Origin: Planctomycetota bacterium
GTDB taxonomy: Bacteria; Planctomycetota; Phycisphaerae; WQYP01; JAJZKY01
DNA length: 9,462 nt
Reading direction: 5' to 3'
Assembly (NCBI GenBank): GCA_021803885.1
Contig: JAJZKY010000143.1
Coordinates: forward strand, 1 to 9,462
Positions 1 to 6,674 of this stretch are shown here, in pieces (within the stretch, counting starts at the first letter, position 1; each line of letters opens with the position of its first letter). The translations under genes were made by a program, and so were the position numbers. The notes under the pieces are model-generated. The model was not told where the DNA came from. It worked only from the letters and a program-made list of their open reading frames with translations, and did no database searches.

Positions 1-89
1 AGACCGCCGGCGGCAACGTCGAAGAATCCCTGCGGCTGATCTGTCAAAAAGTACACGCTTACGGAGAGGAAAAAAAACCAAAGACATGA
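1..89 (+). CDS. 3' end of an upstream gene, unrecognised
   Basis: Reading from base 3, one frame stays open to a TGA at 87-89 and gives a 28-residue C-terminus (begins TAGGNVEESLRL, ends EEKKPKT). It looks like an amphipathic helix followed by a charged tail, as expected for the end of a soluble enzyme. The stop overlaps the ATG of the next gene as ATGA (86-89), which matches the overlaps seen through the rest of this operon and is the main reason to believe the frame. The fragment is too short to assign to a family. By context it is probably another enzyme of the same sugar cluster. Confidence 0.6.
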   Translation, partial: TAGGNVEESLRLICQKVHAYGEEKKPKT

Positions 90-1285
90 GCACACCGCCC
101 ACAGAAACGGCAGATCGTCCCACCGATCATAGCCACCGTGATCTGGCGCAATTGCATCTTGACGTAGCCTTCGGAAAAGCCGGGGGCAAAATCATCTGGC
201 AGCCGCGTATTTTAGCATGGTACGACGACAAAATTTTCGCCGGCGAAGCCCTGCCCGCGCCTTATACGGGAATGTCCCTGCCCCAGATCTACCGCGCGCT
301 GGGCTGTTCCAACCGGGTGTATGAATACGAAGGCGCTTGCAAGTGCCAAGATGATGCGGCGGTGCGGTTTTCCCGCCGGGACCTTGATGCGAGCGACTAT
401 GAACTGCGTTGGGACACGCCAGTTGGCAGCCAGCGCGCCATCTATCGCCGCAGCAAGGATAGTCCCTGGCACAAGCCGATTAAGTGGCCTGTTTCCGACG
501 AAGAGGAAATGAAAGTCGCCGCCTGGCGGACGGAGCGGATGTCCTGGTCCTGGGATCAGCGGGTATTCGACCGCGTCGCGGCCAAGTGGCATGGATTGGG
601 CGCTCCGACGATGAATTTTCCCCGCACCACGCTCCAGCATTTATACATCAACGATATGGGAATCGAGGCCGCGACCTACGCATTGCAGGATTACCCGGCC
701 ACGTGCGAGCGCTATTTTGAGGCCTTGATCCTGTTGAAAGAACGGCTCATCGAAGAAATCAATGCCCGCCCGATTCATCTGATTAATTTTGGAGATAATC
801 TGCACGCCGGAACCATGTCCCCCAAGCTCTTCGAGAAGCATATTCTGCCCTTGTATCAGCGATGGTGCCGGCGGCTGCACGCGGCCGGCAAGTTCGTTTA
901 CTCCCACTGGGACGGTCTGTGCAAGCCGTTGCTGCCTTACGCCCGGGAAACCGGTCTGGACGGCATCGAGGCGATCACTCCGCTGCCCCAGGGTGACGTG
1001 ACGTTGGAGGAAACCAAAAAGGCCCTGGGCGATATGTTTCTACTGGACGGCATACCGGCGGTTTTTTTCGACCCTACGTACAGCGAACAAACGTTGATCG
1101 ACTGCGCGAAAAAATGCATCGACCTCTTTGCGCCTCATTTGATTCTCGGCGCGAGCGACGAGGTCTCGTCGCATGGCGAGATCGAACGGGTGCGGTTGGT
1201 CGGGAAAATCGTAGACGACTACAATGCCACCCGGGGTAATGGATCATCCAACCGCTCCCAGAGCGGGGAGTCAAAACATGAGTGA
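86..1285 (+). CDS. Uroporphyrinogen decarboxylase (URO-D) family protein, 399 aa
   Basis: This is a soluble URO-D-superfamily TIM barrel, the fold shared by HemE and the MtaA/CmuA-type cobalamin methyltransferases. Visible family features are an INFGDN segment (about 233-238) after the central helices, a SHWDGLC segment (273-279) in the place where methyltransferase members carry zinc ligands, GIEAITPLPQGD (293-304), DGIPAVFF (321-328) and a C-terminal LILGASDEV stretch (352-360). It is unlikely to be true HemE: the N-terminus does not show the usual HemE substrate-binding opening, and the gene sits among sugar enzymes. Many paralogues of this kind occur in planctomycete and related genomes with no proven function. 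A role in methyl transfer or demethylation of a sugar-derived compound is inference; no corrinoid protein is visible in the window. The ATG overlaps the previous stop. A purine-rich GGAGAGGA (63-70) lies rather far upstream (15 nt). Confidence 0.85.
   Translation: MSTPPTETADRPTDHSHRDLAQLHLDVAFGKAGGKIIWQPRILAWYDDKIFAGEALPAPYTGMSLPQIYRALGCSNRVYEYEGACKCQDDAAVRFSRRDLDASDYELRWDTPVGSQRAIYRRSKDSPWHKPIKWPVSDEEEMKVAAWRTERMSWSWDQRVFDRVAAKWHGLGAPTMNFPRTTLQHLYINDMGIEAATYALQDYPATCERYFEALILLKERLIEEINARPIHLINFGDNLHAGTMSPKLFEKHILPLYQRWCRRLHAAGKFVYSHWDGLCKPLLPYARETGLDGIEAITPLPQGDVTLEETKKALGDMFLLDGIPAVFFDPTYSEQTLIDCAKKCIDLFAPHLILGASDEVSSHGEIERVRLVGKIVDDYNATRGNGSSNRSQSGESKHE
1265..1270 (+). promoter_or_regulatory. 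Ribosome binding site that fixes the dehydrogenase start
   Basis: GGGGAG lies 7 nt before the ATG at 1278. It supports 1278 over the in-frame upstream ATG at 1224, which has no comparable purine tract and would add 18 residues absent from the usual fold. Confidence 0.65.
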
Positions 1286-2300
1286 TATGGCGGTGGTCAA
1301 TTTTGCGGCGGCCAGGCATAGCGTGGAACTCCGCCAGACAGCGCGTCCCACGATCGGTCCGGAAGACGTGCTGCTGGAAGTTGCGGCGGTCGGCGTATGC
1401 GGCAGCGATTTGCATCAATGGACGGGCGATCATAGCTGGCCGGTGAACTATCCCGTGGTCCTGGGTCATGAATTCGCAGGCGTAATCCAGGAGACTGGCG
1501 AACGCGCGGTCGGATGGCAGCCGGGCGATCGCGTGGTAAGCGAGACGGCGGCGGTCATTGATCCGAACAACCCCATGTCTCGCCAGGGTCTGTATAACTT
1601 AGATCCGACGCGCCAGGGATTCGGCTATGGCGTAAACGGGGCGATGACACGCTTCGTGCGGGTTCCCGCCCGGTGTCTGCATCGGCTGCCGGCGAATCTG
1701 ACGTTTGAGAAAGCGGCGCTGACGGAACCATGCTGCGTAGCCTACCACGCGGTGGTTTATAACGCCGCCATCAAACCCGGCGATCGCGTGGTGGTTTTTG
1801 GCCCGGGCCCCATCGGCATTCTATGCGCTGCGGTGGCCCGGCTCTGCGGAGCAACGGTGGCCATCGTCGGTCTGGAGCGCGACCGTACCCGTCTGGAAGT
1901 GGTCCGAAAATACGGCTGCCTTCCGATGATAGAGGGCCTCGACGAGTGGACCGGACAAGGCGACGGGCTGGGAGTGGACGGCGTGATTGACGCCGCGGGC
2001 GTTTCGGCGACTTTACAAAAAGCGTTGCGAATTGTCCGCCCCAACGGATGGATCAGCAAGGTGGGCTGGGGGCCGCAGCCGCTGGGCTTTTCGCTGGACC
2101 CGCTGGTACAAAAGAACATTACGCTGCAGGGCAGTTTCAGCCATAACTGGCCGATATGGGAACGCGTGATCGACCTGCTGGCCTCGGCGCAACTCGACGT
2201 GACGCCGATCATCGGCGGCATCTGGGCATTGGACCAATGGCAGGAGGCCTTTGAAAAAATGCACAGCGGACGAATTGTCAAGGCTTTGCTTAAACCATGA
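1278..2300 (+). CDS. Zinc-type medium-chain dehydrogenase (sorbitol/threonine dehydrogenase-like), 340 aa, structural-zinc cysteines lost
   Basis: MDR-superfamily alcohol/polyol dehydrogenase, predicted cytoplasmic and NAD(P)-dependent. It has an N-terminal GroES-like catalytic domain and a central Rossmann domain with GPGPIG (175-180). Catalytic zinc ligands are present: Cys41 in GVCGSD, His64-Glu65 in GHEFAG, and Glu150 in the TEP segment. Glu200 at the end of the second Rossmann strand favours NAD over NADP (inference). Oddly, the lobe that normally reads C-G-x-C-P-x-C-x7-C reads DPNNPMS...NLD here (Asp95, Asn98, Ser101, Asp109), so all four structural-zinc cysteines are replaced while flanking residues (PM, YNL, PTRQGFGYG) are kept. 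The start overlaps the upstream stop by 8 bases and its stop overlaps the next ATG as ATGA. The likely job is oxidising a secondary hydroxyl of a sugar, polyol or sugar acid; the substrate is not determinable. Confidence 0.93.
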   Translation: MSDMAVVNFAAARHSVELRQTARPTIGPEDVLLEVAAVGVCGSDLHQWTGDHSWPVNYPVVLGHEFAGVIQETGERAVGWQPGDRVVSETAAVIDPNNPMSRQGLYNLDPTRQGFGYGVNGAMTRFVRVPARCLHRLPANLTFEKAALTEPCCVAYHAVVYNAAIKPGDRVVVFGPGPIGILCAAVARLCGATVAIVGLERDRTRLEVVRKYGCLPMIEGLDEWTGQGDGLGVDGVIDAAGVSATLQKALRIVRPNGWISKVGWGPQPLGFSLDPLVQKNITLQGSFSHNWPIWERVIDLLASAQLDVTPIIGGIWALDQWQEAFEKMHSGRIVKALLKP

Positions 2301-3205
2301 TTCCAGACGCCGGGAGACCCATGGATCCTTTACCGCTACCGTTTTTTTCCGTCAGCGAGTTCACCACCTGGGATCAAAGCTTCCCGGAGGATGTGGCGCT
2401 CTATCGCCGGCTCGGCGTAGCGGGCATCGAGGTCTGTGAACGCAAACTCTCAACCGACCGGGGCGAAGCGCGGGAGCAATTGGCCCGGCTCAAGGAAGGC
2501 CCGCTGAAAGTTACCAGCGTTCAGCCGCGGGTTCATGCTCTTTTCGAGGACTCCATGTGCCCGAACATCAATGATCCCGCGGAACGGTTGCGGCGGTACC
2601 GGCAAACGATCGATCTGTTTTCCGAGAGTTTTCCGGGGGAAAATTTGCCGTTGGTAACCATCAGCGGCAATGCGCCAGGCCATAATTTTCGGCTGGCGCA
2701 TCAAGCGGCCCGTAAATTCTACCCGGATCTGGCCCGGTACGCCGCCGATCACGGCGTGCGAATTATGTTTGAACCATTGAATCCCATTCTGATGAATGCC
2801 GATACGTTTATCTGCACGCTCGGGGACGCTTTGCGGTTGATTGAAGACGTGGATCATCCCCATTTCGGTCTGATGCTGGACGTATGGCACGTATGGCATG
2901 AGCCGGACATCGCCCGGCGGATCACCGGTCTTGGCCAACGGCTATTTGGCGTACATGTGTGCGATTGGCCGCGGGAACAGCCGCGACGATTGGGCGATCG
3001 TGTCTTACCGGGGCAGGGAATCATTCCCTGGCCGACATTGCTGGGCGCCCTGGATCGGGCGGGTTACAAGGGGGCTTATTGTCTGGAGATTTTCTCCAGC
3101 CACGATCTACCCGATTCCCTCTGGCGGGCAGATCCGGCCTGGGTCATCGAAGAGGGACGACGAGGATTTTACAAAGTCTGGGAGGACGCCCGATCGTGCG
3201 CTTGA
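2297..3205 (+). CDS. Sugar phosphate isomerase/epimerase, xylose-isomerase-like TIM barrel, 302 aa
   Basis: AP-endonuclease-2/xylose isomerase-like TIM barrel enzyme, predicted to isomerise or epimerise a sugar or keto-sugar through a divalent metal. Family landmarks are GVAGIEVCERKL (40-51) at an early strand, then likely metal ligands Glu159 (MFEPLNP), Asp195 and His198 (LMLDVWHVWH), His220/Asp223 (GVHVCDW) and Glu264 (YCLEIFS). GQGIIPWPTLLGAL (239-252) is the usual segment before the last helix. The length is normal for the family. The start at 2297 overlaps the upstream stop as ATGA. An alternative ATG at 2321, eight codons in and preceded by GGGAG (2312-2316), is also possible because the barrel only begins near residue 16. 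The exact reaction is unknown; tagatose/psicose epimerase, hydroxypyruvate isomerase or inosose dehydratase-like chemistry are all within the family. Confidence 0.92.
   Translation: MIPDAGRPMDPLPLPFFSVSEFTTWDQSFPEDVALYRRLGVAGIEVCERKLSTDRGEAREQLARLKEGPLKVTSVQPRVHALFEDSMCPNINDPAERLRRYRQTIDLFSESFPGENLPLVTISGNAPGHNFRLAHQAARKFYPDLARYAADHGVRIMFEPLNPILMNADTFICTLGDALRLIEDVDHPHFGLMLDVWHVWHEPDIARRITGLGQRLFGVHVCDWPREQPRRLGDRVLPGQGIIPWPTLLGALDRAGYKGAYCLEIFSSHDLPDSLWRADPAWVIEEGRRGFYKVWEDARSCA
3181..3186 (+). promoter_or_regulatory. Ribosome binding site that selects the GTG start of the SDR gene
   Basis: GGAGGA, a near-perfect Shine-Dalgarno core, sits 9 nt before the GTG at 3196 and inside the end of the upstream gene. 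It explains why no ATG is found at the SDR N-terminus. Confidence 0.75.
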
Positions 3206-4038
3206 AAGACAAGGTTATCATCGTCACCGGCAGTACGACCGGTGTGGGCGAAGCCATCGCCCGCCGCTGCGCGGCGGAAGGGGCCAAGGTGCTTATACAC
3301 GGCTCGAAGCGCCAGGTGGGCGAGCGCGTCGCCGCCGCGCTGGGTTCCGCCGCTTGCCTGCATATCGACGACCTGTCGGACGCGAAGGCGCCCGAACGAA
3401 TCGTGGCGGCGGCACTGGCGGCTTTCGGCCGCCTGGATGGCCTGGTCAACAACGCCGCCTGGGTTGTGCGAAGCAATATTCATACGACGGACGCCGCCCT
3501 GTTTGACCGGGTGATGGCGATTAACGTGCGCGCTCCGCTGCTGCTGATCCAGGCGGCCCTGGAACAGCTCCAACGAAGCAAGGGAAGCGTGCTCAACATC
3601 GGTTCGGTCAACGCCTATACCGGCGAGACCAATCAGTTGGATTACAGCATATCCAAAGGCGCCTTGATGACGTTGTCGCGAAATCTGGCCGACGCCTTGG
3701 CCGCCCGGGGGGTACGGGTCAACCATTTCAACCTGGGCTGGATTCTTACGCCCAATGAATACAAGCTGAAAATGTCGGAAGGATTGCCGGCGGACTGGCC
3801 GGAACGCGTACCGGGGGAATTTGCGCCCTCGGGCCGTATTCTCACTCCCGAACATATCGCCGCCGCCGCGGTGTTTTGGCTCAATGACGAAAGCCGGCCT
3901 CTATCCGGGACGGTTCTGGACCTGGAACAGTACCCTGTGATCGGCCGCAATCCAGTAAAGGAGAACACCTTGCTCAAGGGCGTTTATGATGCTTCCGGTC
4001 CCGTGCTCCGCCGCCATCCGGCGAAGGAGAATAACTGA
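3196..4038 (+). CDS. Short-chain dehydrogenase/reductase (classical SDR), 280 aa, GTG start
   Basis: Classical SDR with a single Rossmann domain, predicted cytoplasmic and NAD(P)(H)-dependent. The cofactor motif TGSTTGVG is at 11-18, DDL at 58-60, NNAA at 85-88, and the catalytic set is Asn110, Ser137, Tyr150 and Lys154 (YSISK). The GTG at 3196 is chosen because it follows GGAGGA and places the motif at the standard distance from the N-terminus; the same frame is open further upstream but lies within the preceding gene. It overlaps that gene by 10 bases and shares one base (TGATG) with the next. Two oddities: the usual Asn-Pro-Gly after the sixth strand reads NLGW (179-182), and a basic tail of about 30 residues (251-280) extends past the SDR core. 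It probably carries out the second redox step on the pathway's sugar intermediate; the substrate is unknown. Confidence 0.93.
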   Translation: MRLKDKVIIVTGSTTGVGEAIARRCAAEGAKVLIHGSKRQVGERVAAALGSAACLHIDDLSDAKAPERIVAAALAAFGRLDGLVNNAAWVVRSNIHTTDAALFDRVMAINVRAPLLLIQAALEQLQRSKGSVLNIGSVNAYTGETNQLDYSISKGALMTLSRNLADALAARGVRVNHFNLGWILTPNEYKLKMSEGLPADWPERVPGEFAPSGRILTPEHIAAAAVFWLNDESRPLSGTVLDLEQYPVIGRNPVKENTLLKGVYDASGPVLRRHPAKENN

Positions 4039-4949
4039 TGCCACGACTGGCGGCATTTCCCAAGGCGTTTCTGGATGCCCTGTGCATCGATGGCTCGCTG
4101 TCGCTGCGGCAGTGGATTGAGTTGGCGGCCACGCTGGATATTCAGGGGCTGGAGTTTTACAGCGGATTCCGCGAGCTCAAAGACAGCAGACAGTGGCCGA
4201 TCGCGGGAAGAATAGCGCAAGACCATGGACTTTGCATCCCCATGATATGTTGTTCCCCGGATTTTACCCATCCCGATCCCGCCTTCCGCATCGCCCAGAT
4301 TGAACAGGAAAAACGCTGGATCGATATGACCGCCGTTCTGGGCGGTCAATTTTGTCGCGTGCTTTCCGGCCAGCGCCGGCCGGAAGTGAGCCGGGAAGAT
4401 GGCATTCGCTACGCGGCCGAATGCATCGAAGCGTGTTTGGAGTACGCGACGGCGAATGGGGTAACCTTGACGCTGGAAAATCACTACAAGGATAATTACT
4501 GGAAGTTTCCTGAATTCGCCCAGAAAATGGATGTTTTCTGCGATCTGGTCCAGCGCATTGAATCGCCCCATTTCGGCGTGAATTACGACCCGAGCAATAC
4601 CATTCTGGCGGGGGAAGACCCTCTGGAACTTCTACGGCGTATCAAACGCCGTGTCGTTACCATGCACGCCAGCGACCGTTATCTTGCGGAGGGAACCATT
4701 GCGGATCTGCGGCGCGAGGAAGACAGCGTCGGTTACGCCAAACGGTTAAGGCATGGCGAGATTGGCAAAGGACTTAACAATTACGATGCTATTTTTTCGG
4801 AGTTGCGGTCGGTTGGATTTGATGGATGGATCAGCATCGAAGATGGCGTTGAGGGTATGGAACAATTGCGGCAAAGCGCGGCCTTTTTACGCGATAAAAT
4901 CCAAACCTATTGGCCGGACGGGAATAGAACGGTCCGACGCGGGAGCTGA
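4038..4949 (+). CDS. Second sugar phosphate isomerase/epimerase, TIM barrel, 303 aa
   Basis: Another xylose-isomerase-like TIM barrel protein, clearly distinct in sequence from the one at 2297-3205. The likely metal ligands are Glu147 (LTLENHYKD), Asp183 (FGVNYDPSN), His210 (VTMHASDRY) and Glu268 (ISIEDG). GLEFYSGF (37-44) and CCSPDF (71-76) fit the early strands. The segment HGEIGKGLNNYDAIFSEL (239-256) is the normal feature preceding the last strand. The ATG is 7 nt after AAGGAGA (4024-4030) and shares one base with the SDR stop, so it belongs to the same operon and is the last gene of it in this window. The substrate is unknown. Two such enzymes in one operon suggest successive or alternative epimerisation steps, or a dehydratase/lyase role for one of them. 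Confidence 0.92.
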   Translation: MPRLAAFPKAFLDALCIDGSLSLRQWIELAATLDIQGLEFYSGFRELKDSRQWPIAGRIAQDHGLCIPMICCSPDFTHPDPAFRIAQIEQEKRWIDMTAVLGGQFCRVLSGQRRPEVSREDGIRYAAECIEACLEYATANGVTLTLENHYKDNYWKFPEFAQKMDVFCDLVQRIESPHFGVNYDPSNTILAGEDPLELLRRIKRRVVTMHASDRYLAEGTIADLRREEDSVGYAKRLRHGEIGKGLNNYDAIFSELRSVGFDGWISIEDGVEGMEQLRQSAAFLRDKIQTYWPDGNRTVRRGS

Positions 4950-4971
4950 CTCCACTGCGACTATCTTTGCG

Positions 4972-4985
4972 CCCGGTTGACCGGG
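4972..4985 (+). other. Small hairpin overlapping the ASCH gene ribosome binding site
   Basis: CCCGG and CCGGG form a 5-bp stem around a TTGA loop. The 3' arm contains most of the GGGAG (4983-4987) that would serve the GTG at 4993, so folding could mask it. There is no T-tract, so it is not a typical terminator for the sugar operon. Confidence 0.4.
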
Positions 4986-4992
4986 AGCCCAT

Positions 4993-5685
4993 GTGGGATT
5001 GTACGGGCGGCGCGGCAAGGGTGCTCCGGCCAAAATTGGCAAATTTCCGGCGCGGCAGTTATGTTTTCTGGTCGTGCTGTTGCTCAAACGACATCTTGTG
5101 GCGCTGGTGCGGGCGGGAAAAAAAAGCCAGACCATTCGTCTCTGGTCGCGTCCCATCGTCTTTGCCGGCCAGATCAGTTACACGCCGGGTCTGGGCAGGC
5201 TGCGTATCCTTCGCGTGGAGGAGTTGGCGGATTTCCACGCCTTGACTGATGCGGACGCCATCGCGGACGGTTTTTCCAACCGCGCCGAATTGCTGGCGGA
5301 ATTGGAGCGACATTACCCGGTGATACCGGCGGGCAAACGGTTGTTTCGCGTGGTATTTCAGTGGCCGATCGAACCGGGCGCGGCAAGTCGCACCCACCCG
5401 GCCACCGGCGCTCCGGCGCCGGAGCGCCCAAGCGTTGCCGAGGATGAAAACGCCGCGCAGTCAAAAGAGATTCAACGAGATCCGCCACCTGCGAATATTT
5501 CCCGCGCCCTCCCCCGGCGTGCCGGGATTGATCTGGAACCCGCGGCAGCGCACCCGCCGCGCCGAGCGGCGCACATCGCTGCGAGTCCATCGCGTCTGAT
5601 GAAACCCGACCAGCGGGAAATCCTGCGGCAATATGTTCTGACCCATCGACCATTGGAGCCGGTGCGTGCCGTCAATAGGGAATGA
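4993..5685 (+). CDS. ASCH-domain (PUA-like) protein with disordered C-terminal tail, 230 aa, GTG start
   Basis: Residues 26-125 match an ASCH domain, a PUA-like beta-barrel predicted to bind RNA or act on modified nucleosides. The key signature is LLLKRHLVALVRAGKKSQTIRLW (29-51; G-x-K-x-x-T-x-R with Lys44, Thr47, Arg49), followed by AGQISYTPGLGRLRI (58-72), LTDADAIADGF (84-94) and the closing strand FRVVFQW (118-124). The remaining 105 residues are low-complexity and rich in Ala, Pro and Arg, with a perfect palindrome encoded at its start. A final helical-looking segment (about 204-219) ends the protein. An in-frame TGA at 4978 limits the start; GTG at 4993 follows GGGAG at 5 nt. An internal GTG nearer residue 28 would also give the domain. 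It is 43 bases after the sugar operon and convergent with the phosphoesterase, so it may or may not be cotranscribed with the operon. Confidence 0.85.
   Translation: MGLYGRRGKGAPAKIGKFPARQLCFLVVLLLKRHLVALVRAGKKSQTIRLWSRPIVFAGQISYTPGLGRLRILRVEELADFHALTDADAIADGFSNRAELLAELERHYPVIPAGKRLFRVVFQWPIEPGAASRTHPATGAPAPERPSVAEDENAAQSKEIQRDPPPANISRALPRRAGIDLEPAAAHPPRRAAHIAASPSRLMKPDQREILRQYVLTHRPLEPVRAVNRE
5407..5428. repeat. Perfect 22-bp palindrome inside the ASCH gene tail
   Basis: GGCGCTCCGGC is followed directly by its exact reverse complement, giving an 11-bp arm on each side with no spacer. It encodes GAPAPERP (from residue 139), just past the ASCH domain. It is not followed by a T-tract. Confidence 0.8.
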
Positions 5686-5720
5686 TCCGCGCAGCCGAGC
5701 AGGCAGAGATATGGACATTT

Positions 5721-6491
5721 TTATGCAAGACTATTCCTGATCTGATCGTCCGCGCAGGCGGCGCGGTGCAGCACGAGCATGATGGCCTGCGGCGGGCAGA
5801 ACAGGCGTACGCGCAGGCCCGCCACGCCAATTCCACGGTTGATGACCAGCCACGTGCGCCCCATCCGGTGGACGCCCGTGCACAGGCGCGGCGGCAGCGT
5901 ATCCTGGCGGATCAGGGGCCGTCCGTCCGGCAAACAAATCTGGCCGCCGTGGGTATGCCCGGCCAGACAGACATCCGCTCCGGCGGCGGCCGCGGCCTGC
6001 ACCAGGTCGGGATAGTGCATGAGCATGAGCTTGCAATCGCCGGGCCATACGTCGCGCAGAGCGGCGGGAATATCGGTATCCAAGCGGCGATGCTGGGCCA
6101 GGCCGATCAATGCCAGGCGCTGCAACCCGCGTTTGAGAATCACGGACTGATTGGCGAGCATGACGAATCCATGTTCCACCAGCGCCGGTCCCAGTTCCAG
6201 AGAATCATGATTGCCGAGAATAAAATAAAACCCCAGCGGCGAATGCACCGCCTGCAGCAGGTGAAGAATGTTGGGCAGCGACTGGCGCCAGCGCCAGCTT
6301 CGGTGTCCCAGATCACCGGTAATCACGGCCAAGTCGGGACGGAGCCGTCCCAACCGCCGCCGCCAGCACGTCAACCGCGGTGTCCACCGCGTGATGTGCA
6401 GATCGGATAAGTGCAGAATGCGCAGGCCGTCAAAAAGGCGCGGAAGCGCCGGTACGGGAAGATGAATGGTATCCATGTATAAGCGCAACAT
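5721..6491 (-). CDS. Calcineurin-like metallophosphoesterase (YaeI/YkuE type), about 256 aa
   Basis: All five conserved blocks of the binuclear metallophosphoesterase fold are present in order: DLH (HLSDLH), GDL (VITGDLG), GNHD, a conserved His in MHYPD, and GHTHGGQ. Counting from the ATG at 6491 these give ligands Asp30, His32, Asp60, Asn94, His95, His159, His179 and His181. GHTHGGQ followed by NRGIGV near the end is typical of the YaeI/YkuE subgroup, some members of which cleave UDP-diacylglucosamine or other phosphodiesters. The frame is open back to 6755, but the first 88 residues lack any recognisable domain, so the ATG at 6491 (GGGA 8 nt upstream) or at 6476 is preferred. No clear signal peptide or membrane segment is seen, unlike many YkuE-type proteins, so it is predicted cytosolic or peripheral. 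It is convergent with the ASCH gene, with 35 bases between the stops. The substrate is unknown. Confidence 0.9.
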   Translation of the reverse strand: MLRLYMDTIHLPVPALPRLFDGLRILHLSDLHITRWTPRLTCWRRRLGRLRPDLAVITGDLGHRSWRWRQSLPNILHLLQAVHSPLGFYFILGNHDSLELGPALVEHGFVMLANQSVILKRGLQRLALIGLAQHRRLDTDIPAALRDVWPGDCKLMLMHYPDLVQAAAAAGADVCLAGHTHGGQICLPDGRPLIRQDTLPPRLCTGVHRMGRTWLVINRGIGVAGLRVRLFCPPQAIMLVLHRAACADDQIRNSLA

Positions 6492-6545
6492 ACAAGCGAT
6501 CCCGGCGTGCCTGGGTGCGGAGCAACCGCCTGAATTTACAGGGCT

Positions 6546-6586
6546 GTGGCCGGCGCCGTGCGGCGAGGCGCCAGTACCGAGGCCAC
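6546..6586. repeat. Nested inverted repeat upstream of the phosphoesterase gene
   Basis: GTGGCC (6546-6551) pairs with GGCCAC (6581-6586), and the adjoining GGCGCC (6552-6557) pairs with GGCGCC (6567-6572). The result is a 12-bp stem with an 8-nt bulge on one side and a 9-nt loop. It lies about 55-95 bases before the chosen phosphoesterase start, so it would fall in that gene's leader if the promoter is further upstream. Confidence 0.55.
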
Positions 6587-6674
6587 GGCTCATTTCCATG
6601 TTAGCGCCTGTTTGATGAGATAGCGAGGCCGCCACAGGCCTTCGATCACAAACGCGTGGCAATTTTCCGGCCTG

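Noticed and set aside
1224..1277. N-terminal extension of the dehydrogenase from an upstream ATG
   Set aside because: It lies in the previous gene, has no RBS and adds residues not expected in the fold; the ATG at 1278 has GGGGAG at good spacing.
2959..3195. Long upstream extension of the SDR reading frame
   Set aside because: It overlaps the isomerase gene in another frame, and the SDR N-terminus with its glycine motif begins correctly at the GTG at 3196.
5682..6410. 242-codon + strand frame opposite the phosphoesterase
   Set aside because: It is an antisense shadow: the minus strand encodes all five metallophosphoesterase motifs in order.
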